A DNA stretch of 64,000 bases. Source: Cladochytrium replicatum (lineage: Eukaryota > Chytridiomycota > Chytridiomycetes > Cladochytriales > Cladochytriaceae). Both the position numbers and the translations under genes were made by a program. The notes beneath the pieces are model-generated. The model had not been told where the DNA came from and did no database searches. It saw only the letters and a list, made by a program, of their open reading frames with translations. The DNA lies in contig JAHLKD010000058.1 of NCBI GenBank assembly GCA_025526935.1, positions 280,329-344,328 of the forward strand, written 5' to 3'. Of the stretch, positions 46,820 to 55,434 are shown one piece after another (position 1 is the stretch's first letter; each line of letters starts with the position of its first letter).

Positions 46820-48728
46820 TTACAAATGTACAGCGACAATTGATAAAATCACAGCCAAGAAAATCTGCGAAGGCCTCAGATGCGATCCAAGCAAGGTCGC
46901 CCCACTGACAGGAGTTGCCCAGACTGACGATCCATCGTCGTTCGTCATCAAAACGGTCTTCACCGCAATTCCAACCGTTGACGGAAATTCTGGGGTTGGC
47001 CACCCCAATGTCCGGAGAATTGCAAGTTCCGCCGGTCCATAAACCCCCCGAATAACACCTCTAACATCCGCAGTTTGTGAAGTAGTTCCGAGCACCGTTG
47101 CATTAGAAACGTTCCGCTGCGCAATAATTTGGTCAAATGTGCTTCCAAGTCCAACATAGCTGGGAACCATTAGAAAAGACGGAGTGTCTTGATACCTAGC
47201 CTGATCCACGTGTCCAATTGAGGTCCCCGGACGATAGTCCTTTGACGTCTGAAGGAAAATTTGGACAATTTTGTCCGAACTTCCGTTGACAGCCGCACTC
47301 GGGAACAATGCACTCGACACGTTTGGTGACGGTCGAAATGCTAAACTCCTTTCTCCTGCAGTAGCGATCGAGAATATTTTCGTTGCAGTTTGATATGCTT
47401 CAGAGTTGGAGGCGGCGAACCGTGCAAGAAAGGCGTCAATATCCTCGCCTTGTGCAGCAGGAGGAAAGCTGTTGGCGATAGATTGGGCCAGAGCTGCGAT
47501 GCTGAGCCGCTCGGTTGAGTTCGCGAGGGGAACACTGTACATGTGTGAGTCATATGGCGTCACAGGTCGCCATCCGTGGACGGTTGCTGTGTAATCTTTG
47601 ATGGTTGAATTGTAGGCGATCGTGTAATTCAGATTGGGAATTAGATAGGAGCTTGAGTTAGGTTGAAGAAGAGCTGTATCGAATCCCATGCCATGAGAGA
47701 GTTCATGGGTAAGAGTGAAATCGATATCATACTCTGTTCCTCCGATTGGTCGGTTAGAATTCTAGAGCTTCAGCATTAGTTCCTGGTCCTATCTTTGTGA
47801 CAGGGTTCCTCACTGATAAATAGAAAGTGTTATCCAAATTGAACACAATAAAAATGTCGTAGTCCAGATAGGGTAACGGGATGTTTGTGTTCATTTGCTT
47901 CAGTAACGCTTGAGGATATGCAAAGTAACTTGTATCGTCTGAGCCATCGACTCTTTGTCCTTCAAAATAAGCAGATGGAGCTGCTCCCGCAAGGAAATTG
48001 GCAATGCTCTTGTCGTTCGTGCCTATTAAGCATACAAAAGTTCAGCTAATCCTTCTCTGGAATTGAAAGAGCACCATACAATCTACTCCATCTTTTTGTG
48101 TCGATTTTGCACTGGTGTCGCAAGGTGCTGTGAGCTTAGCACGAACAACGACATTCTGATAGAAATTGATGTCTTTTGCCAACCGGCGGGAAGCAGAACG
48201 CAATGCGACAGTAGCAACGTCGCAAAGGGTCTTATTCTTATGAATGCATTCAACACGGAATGTGAATGGATCCGTGAGTGGAGATTGAGAGGAAAGTGGT
48301 GATTCTGACCGACGCACGAGAGGTAGGCGGGCAGATGATTTCGACAGGTCGTAGTTAGCCGGGAAGATACTATCATCGACATTCCAAACTACATTCGAAG
48401 AGGAAGCTTTTGCGAGAGCGTTCGATATGATGTTGTAGTCAGGGTCAGATGATGCGACGTCTACTGCAACGTTTGAGCGGACGACTGTGAAATCAAATGG
48501 GCTGACTCTATCGTATCGGGGCACATAGAATCGCGAGGAAGAACTTTCTTGCACTAGGCGAATTCTATTCGACTCTTTCATCGATGTTGTTGCTGTGGAG
48601 GGCAGGTAATTTCTCAGGCTGTTCCGCATGTTCTGAAGAATATCGGAGGAAACTTCTCCAGCTCGCAGGGTCGTTACGAGCGAGCTCAATGCCAGCCATA
48701 GTAAGACAAAGCTCGTGCAGGGAGGCAT
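46820..48728 (-). CDS. Secreted HEXXH metallopeptidase, probably GPI-anchored, 3 exons
   Basis: Exons 48728-48080, 48022-47814 and 47761-46820 give 599 aa. The start MPPCTSFVLLWLALSS was chosen because it opens with a signal peptide; an ATG 8 codons upstream is also in frame. The zinc motif DFTLTHELSHGMGFD holds HEXXH, and HVDQARYQDTPSFLM downstream resembles the HxD block that often accompanies it. The C-terminus is a hydrophobic stretch (IFLAVILSIVAVHL) after a small-residue region (PVSGATLLGS), as in a GPI signal. Many N-x-S/T sites are present. Family not certain: the metzincin HEXXHxxGxxH/D spacing is not exact, so no protease class is claimed. Confidence 0.78.
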
Positions 48729-48807
48729 GGCCAAGAAGCTGCCTGTATCCACAAAGGCTCCACGACGAAGTGGTGTGGCTCAGACTGCCATCTCGACACA
48801 ATTTACC
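48729..48807. promoter_or_regulatory. 79-bp divergent gap, metallopeptidase / syntaxin-5
   Basis: The two start codons are 79 bp apart. An in-frame ATG for the plus-strand gene at 48727 even overlaps the minus-strand ATG (shared CATG). The short gap suggests a shared promoter or overlapping 5' leaders; no element was recognised. Confidence 0.45.
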
Positions 48808-49881
48808 ATGGCTGTTAAGGACCGCACAAGCGAATTCTTTGCAGCTGTCGATTCGGCACAAGCACGGGCAGGAAGTGCAAATGGCGCACCAGAAAAGTCA
48901 CGCTTACTCAATGGATCCTCCAGCGACCCAAGAACGAATGCTGTCAATTCCCCAACCCAAGTCCCACAGAACAAGTCGGAATTCACAAAAGGTGCTTCCA
49001 GCATTGCTCGGGAAATAAACGGAACCGTAGTGAAACTCCAGAAGCTCATGCAACTTGCAAAGCGAAAGACCCTTTTCGACGACAGACCGGTGGAAATTAA
49101 CGAACTTATATACATCATTAAGCAGGACATTGCCAAAATCAACAAGCACATTGTCTCCTTGCAGACGTATGTGCAGCAGCAGAGGAATGCGGCGGGAGGT
49201 GGCTCTTCGTACGGAGGAAAATATTTCGGTGGGAATCGGCAAGTGGATGAACACTCTGCTCATGTCATCACCAACCTTCAGTCCCGCCTCGCAAGCACCA
49301 GCAGCGTTTTCAAGAACATTTTAGAAATCCGGACCCAGAATATGAAAGAGCAAAAGTCGAGGAGGGACCAATACTCGTATGTTCCGGCTGGCGGAACGTC
49401 CACTCCAATGCGTTCAGGCGGATCTTCTTCTTCTAATTCTCCCGGACTTGCGGGACTTGGACCCAGCATGCTTGCACCACAATCGGATTCGCCGCTGTAC
49501 AATCCGATTCCGAACCAAGACGGGCGACACTCGTCCGACGTGGTTATCGATTTCGGGACGGGAGGAGGTCAACAATTAGTGCAGGCAACGTCTTCGGCGA
49601 ATCTGGAGTACATTGAGTCGCGGGCACAGGCAATCGAGTCCATCGAGAGCACGATTGCGGAGCTCGGTCAGATATACCAACATTTCACTCAGATCGTCAT
49701 GGCGCAACGTGAGATGGTGCAGCGGATTGATGACAACATCATGGACGTGGAAGTCAATGTCTCGAGGGCACATGGAGAGCTTACAAAATTTTACCAGGGG
49801 ATGATTAGTAACCGGTGGTTCATGGTGAAAGTTATGGCCGTTGTCCTGTTCTTCTTCTTGCTTTATGTCTTGGTTTCATGA
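48808..49881 (+). CDS. SED5: Syntaxin-5 / Sed5 Qa-SNARE, single exon
   Basis: Sed5 is the cis-Golgi Qa-SNARE for ER-to-Golgi fusion. The start MAVKDRTSEFFAAVDS at 48808 was picked because KDRTxEF is the family N-terminus (the Sly1-binding peptide); the frame is open upstream to 48715. Length 357 aa. The Habc region spans ASSIA REINGTVVKLQKLMQLAKRK TLFDDRPVEI NELIYIIKQDIAKINKHI, followed by a linker. The SNARE motif runs IESRAQAIESIESTIAELGQ IYQHFTQIVMAQREMVQRID DNI, with the central Gln in HFTQIV. A C-terminal membrane anchor (VMAVVLFFFLLYVLVS) ends the protein. Intact and intron-free. Confidence 0.94.
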   Translation: MAVKDRTSEFFAAVDSAQARAGSANGAPEKSRLLNGSSSDPRTNAVNSPTQVPQNKSEFTKGASSIAREINGTVVKLQKLMQLAKRKTLFDDRPVEINELIYIIKQDIAKINKHIVSLQTYVQQQRNAAGGGSSYGGKYFGGNRQVDEHSAHVITNLQSRLASTSSVFKNILEIRTQNMKEQKSRRDQYSYVPAGGTSTPMRSGGSSSSNSPGLAGLGPSMLAPQSDSPLYNPIPNQDGRHSSDVVIDFGTGGGQQLVQATSSANLEYIESRAQAIESIESTIAELGQIYQHFTQIVMAQREMVQRIDDNIMDVEVNVSRAHGELTKFYQGMISNRWFMVKVMAVVLFFFLLYVLVS

Positions 49882-50175
49882 AGAAGAGGGAGTTTGGGTG
49901 GCTTCTTTTATTGGACGCCTGGTTTGTTGGGTTCAATGTGGGGTTTTAATCCGCACTACTGGTGGTCTCATTTGCCTCCGCAATACTGAAATTCTAAAAT
50001 TCTTTTTCTCCTGATTCTTTTGCTTATTTCGTTCCGACTTCTTTTACTACAAGTAGCATTTGCGAACAAGCAACCAGGTTTTACTCGATGGATAAGAAAC
50101 ACAAACAAACTGACACAGATGAGGGCGATATGCAATATTCAATACGTTCCTTGCTTGAAAAGAGGACACTCTCGA
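49882..50175. other. 3' flank of syntaxin-5
   Basis: About 290 bp of A/T-rich sequence with no recognised gene. Confidence 0.5.
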
Positions 50176-50640
50176 GTCTGATCGACAGACTTAAACCATC
50201 CACAAAAGAAGAATTCGACCAATCGTGAAAGCCATTGGCCAAAAAGTGTAGCCTTTCGAGCTCACTCCCCCTACCTCACCGTTTTTAAATGTCTCACTCT
50301 TTTCGAATTCGGAAAAGCGGTCTCCTTTCCTACTTTGTCGAATCGCTCGCAGGAGATCTTTGGATCTCGCTGAATGTGGATGACACAAAGCGAATTGGAG
50401 CGACTCTTACTGCAGTCGCAAACGAGAAGCAAAATGCGCTGAAGGAAGTTCCTGGGAAGAAGAAGTAAGGCGGTGTTCTTGCAAAGAAGGCAATGTTGAA
50501 GGGGCGGAAGGGAGAGATACAACCAACTATGGAGACGGTGAGTTTTGGTGATGGCTCTAGTATTCGCGATTGGCTGATCTGCATTCGGTTTCTTAGACAA
50601 TTTTTATGAGGACTTTGCGATCACGTTTCGCTAATTTCAA
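50176..50640 (+). pseudogene. eIF3 subunit j (Hcr1) C-terminal pseudogene
   Basis: Plus-strand pieces read LIDRLKPSTKEEFDQS, a stop, and from 50289 a frame with IRKSGLLSYFVESLAGDLWI, SLNVDDTKRIGATLTAVANE and KQNALKEVPGKKK, then a TAA at 50466-50468, then GGVLAKKAMLKGRKGEIQPT METD across a GT-AG intron to NFYEDF. The block order equals the conserved C-terminal half of eIF3j (KTKEDF..., LVRDLCISL-DD, L-EKQ, KKKK, ...DDF). There are at least two in-frame stops, frame changes between the first two blocks, and no N-terminal half. A truncated dead copy. Confidence 0.75.
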
Positions 50641-50654
50641 CCTCCCCACCGCCA

Positions 50655-50975
50655 GTTTTACGCAGTCCGGCGAATACTTTGGCATTGCGGCGTGCGACGG
50701 CGAAGTTGCGGAGGCTGATGAAGAACCACCATCGGAGAAACAGCACTAGCAGGTCCAAAATGGACCAAATCGCATGTGCGATGTTACAAACTTGTCGGAG
50801 TGCGTTCGGAGAAGAACGCGCAACTGAACCAGAAGGATTTCTTCAGGCTTTTCTGTGCGACATGGGAGTTTGTGGCGGCGGGCGAGGCCATGGCGGGTCA
50901 TATGTGCTTTGGATTGGAAGGGACCATGCCTTTACAGGGCTAAGTAAATATTTGTTTGTTCTTCAGCTTTAACAA
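50655..50975 (+). pseudogene. Possible decayed cytochrome-b5/MAPR-like fragment
   Basis: In different plus-strand frames, MCDVTNLSECV and GRGHGGSYVLWIGRDHAFTG LSK resemble the FDVT and YGPGGSYxxFAGRDASxxLA motifs of membrane-associated progesterone-receptor/cytochrome-b5 proteins. No open frame joins them. The match is short and may be chance. Confidence 0.25.
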
Positions 50976-51142
50976 TCGAAAATATCCAGGGAGGAAGTGA
51001 CCAATTTCGATAGGAGGAATGGGGAAAAAGACACAAGGTTGGGAAACAGAGTCATTCCCCACCAGGTATGTACGATTCGGCAAAAAAGGATCGTGAAGTA
51101 ACAAAGTCACTATGTGGCTCCTTGCAATACTGCTCTCAAAAG

Positions 51143-51412
51143 TCATATCCAAACATAAACCGTTTCTTTTGCGGCACCATCGATTCCAAGAAATCCTGGC
51201 TGCAAGTTATCAACATTACCATCTGCAATTGTGTTTCCATGCTCAAGAGCCTGTAAAATGAATATTTGATCTCTGTTGATGTTGGTCGAGGCAGGTGTCA
51301 TGTACCATTGCTCATGTAGATTCCATTTCTTGGATCTATTTCCAGATGTTTTGTCAGTAAAAAGAACTATTGGCACACTCATTACTCTATATCTTTGCCC
51401 ATACCAAATCAA
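51143..51412 (-). pseudogene. Fragment resembling a fungal transposon-associated ORF
   Basis: The minus strand reads VMSVPIVLFTDKTSGNRSKKW then NLHEQWYMTPASTN and an L-Q-A-L-E-H stretch. The block PIVLF-D-SGN-SK-WN-H resembles a large protein of unknown function that recurs in repeat-rich parts of fungal genomes. From memory of that pattern only; the frame is short, with no complete gene. Likely mobile-element debris beside the hAT insertion. Confidence 0.35.
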
Positions 51413-51671
51413 CCATAGAGATAAAGGAGAAATTGTGATTACTGGGCAAATACACCAGCTCTGGCATCATTAGGCAATATTATTCTTTGGAAATTTCAAA
51501 ATCGTCGCTGAGGGCATAGTATATGAACTTAACTGAGAGTGTCAGTGTTACTTGAAACACTCTGCTGATGTGATGTTATCCTCAAATGTGTAAAGCTCAC
51601 ATCACATCGCTTCAAATCTTTGACAGACTCCTTCATCAAGAGAATCTCATACCATGAAGAAACCAGCTGTT

Positions 51672-51679
51672 GACCGGAA
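51672..51679. repeat. Target-site duplication, left, GACCGGAA
   Basis: GACCGGAA directly precedes the element; the same 8 bases directly follow it at 58987-58994. An 8-bp duplication is characteristic of hAT insertion. Confidence 0.95.
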
Positions 51680-51979
51680 TAAGGTTCGGCGGGTCCGGGT
51701 CGGGTCCGGGTTTCAGTGGCGACCCGCACCAAACCCTTTGGGTCGGGTCGTGTTTGTCTGGGGACCCGCCGGGTCACTGACGGGTACAAAGGGAATACCC
51801 GGACCCGAAGTGGTTGAAACCCGTACCCGACCCTGACCCGCCGGGTTTTTGCTGCCCAGGAGAGGATTGATTGAATTTTGAGTTAGACCACGGATATTTA
51901 CATGAACACTTTGTGTCTGTGTGGACAGTGTGTATTTTAGAAACACTATCGTAAAAAGAAACAAAACTCCACTGAGCAA

Positions 51980-53662
51980 TCACAAGTTGATAGGTGGAAC
52001 AGCCCAAATCAGCTTCTGTATCTGGTTCATATCATCAGAGTCCCATCCACCACTGGTTACGTCCTTCGCCAACCCAGTCCTGATGAACCGATCAATGTCG
52101 TCATTTGAAAGCATGAAATCCTTGGCTAAACCTGTCTTCCAAGGTTTCCAATCCACCTCAGGGAGCGTTATGGACGAAAGATGCCCGATGTATGCCGTCC
52201 AGAACCTTAGCCACTCAGAAGGATATGCATCCACTAATGCCCTGAACATGCGATAGATAGTGGCAGACGTACTTAGCGAATTATTGTGCCGTATCCAGTT
52301 TCCGAGCAAAATGTGCACCCTAAGAAGAGTAAGGCTGCTCCGAGAACTGCTACTTGAAGTTGATATTCGGCTTGAGCGGTCGTCTGATTCAACAAATATG
52401 GGCCGTAAAAACTCATTTCGGGAGAGGACTTCGTAGTTTACATTGACGTACTTGATTGCTGGTGGAAGAGACGGCAATTTAAGGTCATAAATAACCTCAT
52501 TGATCTTATGCATCTGGAAGCAGATACCCTGGATGACCTCTTTCACCAAAAGGATAGCCGTACGACGATGCTGCTGCAGGCTAAGCAATGCAAGGGAACT
52601 CGTTGGAGAACTGGTTCGATGTACCTTCGGAATTCTACCAATCCCCTTGATAGCCGACGATATGCTTATTAGGCCGCCTGTTGATGTTGGCGCCGCAGGT
52701 GCTGCAGCTTCTGAATGACCAGCCTGTCGTTTCAGAGCAGCAAGCTCTCCCTCCAGGGCGGTCACACGTGATTTCCATTGTGAAATCTCCTGGGAAGTTG
52801 CCTGCTTCTCCCTTTCCATTGCGGCGGTGATCTCCCTGAATCTTGCTAGCTCTTCGTGCTCGCCGTGCTGAATCAATGCACTCGCCCTGCCCAATTCATC
52901 AATGAGAGCCTTCTCTCGCACTTCTGCTGCGATGCGGGTCCTTCTCTCGTTCATTGCAGTCTCTTCAAGATCTTTTGTCATGTTCAACAGTCGTTCTGAC
53001 TGTTTGAGGACCTGTTTTGTCCTTTCACGGTCCTCATCTGCTCGTTTGATGGTCGCTTGGAACTCATCAACCTTTGCAGTGACGGGCATTCCTCTGTAAA
53101 TGCCGTACTTGTGTCCCTGCCGCCTGTAAAAGTCCAGAAATGTTGTTTCCTTCTGAAAGGAAGAGCTTTTCAAGCACTCCATACGATAGGCGTTTGCTGC
53201 TGTTATGAACTCCGTTCGTCCACTGCATTCATCGTGAATTTCGTTCAGGGCTTGACGAACTAGCTTGCTGTCAGAGTTAAGTCGGTCGATCAACCCTTGA
53301 AGAACAAATCTTGGGCCGCATTCATCACGATTTGTTTGACAGTTGCTGATGAAGGCCTCCGAGTCGTAGCTGTGGCCGCTCGCTTTGAATTTTCGATACC
53401 AAAGTCGTATGTCTGAAGCAGGACAGAGTCCGTCGATGAGCAAATAGTCAGCATCCCCTTTAGTACCACGTCGCGCCGGTTTCTTTGAAGGAGCTGTCGA
53501 TTTGACATCTGTCGATTTGACATCAAGGCCAACTTCTTCTGCTTCCACTTCAGAACCCGATGCCAGAGATGTTTCAGGTGCAGTCACAGGTTCTGCACTT
53601 GATTCTCTTTCAGATGATGGTCTGGATTGTTTTAACGCTCGCTTCTTTGTAGTTCGAGGCAT
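51980..53662 (-). CDS. hAT-borne second ORF, 560 aa, coiled coil, unknown function
   Basis: Uninterrupted 560 codons on the same strand as the transposase. It starts MPRTTKKRALKQSRPSSERE, a basic then Ser/Glu-rich N-terminus that may hold a nuclear signal. Residues ~75-170 contain DGLCPASDIRLWYRKFKASG and ECGPRFVLQGLIDRLNSDS. Residues ~185-320 form a long coiled coil with heptad-like Glu/Lys/Arg/Leu content (KVDEFQATIKRADEDRERTK ... WKSRVTALEGELAALKRQ). The C-terminal 230 residues are mixed hydrophobic with Trp-rich blocks (SEWLRFWTAYIGHL, DWKPWKTGLAKDFM, SGGWDSDD), ending WAVPPINL. No known domain was recognised. Conservation in both copies suggests selection, or just recent duplication. A role in DNA binding or transposition control is only a guess. 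Confidence 0.8.
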   Translation of the reverse strand: MPRTTKKRALKQSRPSSERESSAEPVTAPETSLASGSEVEAEEVGLDVKSTDVKSTAPSKKPARRGTKGDADYLLIDGLCPASDIRLWYRKFKASGHSYDSEAFISNCQTNRDECGPRFVLQGLIDRLNSDSKLVRQALNEIHDECSGRTEFITAANAYRMECLKSSSFQKETTFLDFYRRQGHKYGIYRGMPVTAKVDEFQATIKRADEDRERTKQVLKQSERLLNMTKDLEETAMNERRTRIAAEVREKALIDELGRASALIQHGEHEELARFREITAAMEREKQATSQEISQWKSRVTALEGELAALKRQAGHSEAAAPAAPTSTGGLISISSAIKGIGRIPKVHRTSSPTSSLALLSLQQHRRTAILLVKEVIQGICFQMHKINEVIYDLKLPSLPPAIKYVNVNYEVLSRNEFLRPIFVESDDRSSRISTSSSSSRSSLTLLRVHILLGNWIRHNNSLSTSATIYRMFRALVDAYPSEWLRFWTAYIGHLSSITLPEVDWKPWKTGLAKDFMLSNDDIDRFIRTGLAKDVTSGGWDSDDMNQIQKLIWAVPPINL

Positions 53663-53814
53663 GGTGTTTGTACTGTTTGTCGTGGGAAGATACTGGCCCG
53701 GTGTTCTTAGCCGGAATGTTGCAGGAATGTATGCTATAATACTTCCCTGACACTATAGTTTTCTACCCGATCTGAAAATAATAATAAGCTAGGGAAGAAA
53801 CTGGCTAGTAACAT

Positions 53815-55390
53815 TGATAGAGAGGATTCTGTCCGGGTGGACAGAATCTTATTGCTAGTAAAATTGATAGAGAGGTTAGCTGTACTTGATAGAGATCACT
53901 GAAGTACCGTAAATGAGTTGAGAAAGTGTCCGGGTGGACAGAATCTTATTGCTAGTAACATTAATAGAGAGGTTAGCTGTACCTGATAGAAATTACTGAA
54001 GTACCGTCAATGAGTTGAGAAAGTGTCCGGGGGGACAGAATCCTATTCTACCCAGACAGACACAGTGACACTCAGTCTCCCAGATTTCTGTCCACCCGGA
54101 CACTTTCTCAACTCATTGACGGTACTTCAGTAATCTCTATCAGGTACAGCTAACCTCTCTACAAATACTACTAGCAATAGGATTCTGTCCACCCGGACAC
54201 TTTCTCAACTCATTGACGGTACTTCAGTGATCTCTACCCAATACAACTAACCTCTCTATCAATGTTACTAGCAATAAGATTCTGTCCACCCGGACACTTT
54301 CTCAACTCATTTACGGTACTTCAGTGATCTCTACCCAATACAACTAACCTCTCTATCAATGTTACTAGCAATACGATTCTGTCCACCCGGACACTTTCTC
54401 AACTCATTGACGGTACTTCAGTGATCTCTACCCAATACAACTAACCTCTCTATCAATGTTACTAGCAATACGATTCTGTCCACCCGGACACTTTCTCAAC
54501 TCATTGACGGTACTTCAGTAATCTCTATCAGGTACAGCTAACCTCTCTACAAATACTACTAGCAATAGGATTCTGTCCACCCGGACACTTTCTCAACTCA
54601 TTTACGGTACTTCAGTGATCTCTACCCAATACAACTAACCTCTCTATCAATGTTACTAGCAATACGATTCTGTCCACCCGGACACTTTCTCAACTCATTG
54701 ACGTACTTCAGTGATCTCTACCCAATACAACTAACCTCTCTATCAATGTTACTAGCAATAAGATTCTGTCCACCCGGACACTTTCTTAACTCATTGACGG
54801 TACTTGAGTGATCTCTATCAAGTACAACTAACATCTCTATCAATGTTACTAGCAATAAAATTATGTCCACCCGGACACTTTCTCAACTCATTGATGGTAC
54901 TTCAGTGATCTCTATCAAGTACAGCTAACCTCTCTATCAATGTTACTAGCAATAAGATTCTGTCCACCAGGACACTTTCTTAACTCATTGACGGTACTTC
55001 AGTGAATCTCTATCAAGTACAACTAACATCTCTATCAATACTACTAGCAATAGGATTCTGTCCACCCGGACACTTTCTCAACTCATTGACGGTACTTCAG
55101 TGATCTCTATCCAAGTACAACTAACATCTCTATCAATGTTACTAGCAATAGAATTATGTCCACCCGGACACTTTCTCAACTCATTGACTGGTACTTCAGT
55201 GATCTCTATCAAGTACAGCTAACCTCTCTAATAATGTTACTAGCAATAAGATTCTGTCCACCCGGACACTTTCTCAACTCATTGACGGTACTTCACTGAT
55301 ACTTCACTGATCTCGATCAAGTACAACCAACCTCTCTACAAATACTACTTGTAATAGGATTCTGTCCAGGCGGTCGCTTTCTCAACTCCT
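53815..55390. repeat. 97-bp minisatellite array 1 in hAT copy 2, with orientation switch
   Basis: About 15 units of the 97-bp repeat. The first two (53815-54050) run in one orientation; then a 40-bp non-repeat joint (CAGACAGACACAGTGACACTC at about 54054-54085, shown in part) is followed by roughly 13 units in the opposite orientation to about 55390. Each unit has the word CTGTCCACCCGGACA (an imperfect palindrome) followed by CTTTCTCAACTCATT. Units differ by single-base substitutions and 1-bp gains or losses. It lies between the second ORF and the transposase. Confidence 0.9.
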
Positions 55391-55434
55391 GGACGGTACT
55401 TCAACAGATGAACAGTCTAAACAACAATTTATAT

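Noticed and set aside
48715-48807. Upstream in-frame ATGs for syntaxin-5
   Set aside because: The KDRTxEF family N-terminus begins at 48808; the upstream residues have no counterpart in Sed5 proteins.
53815-55390. CRISPR-like regular repeats
   Set aside because: Units are 97 bp, contiguous with no unique spacers, and lie inside a eukaryotic transposon: a minisatellite.
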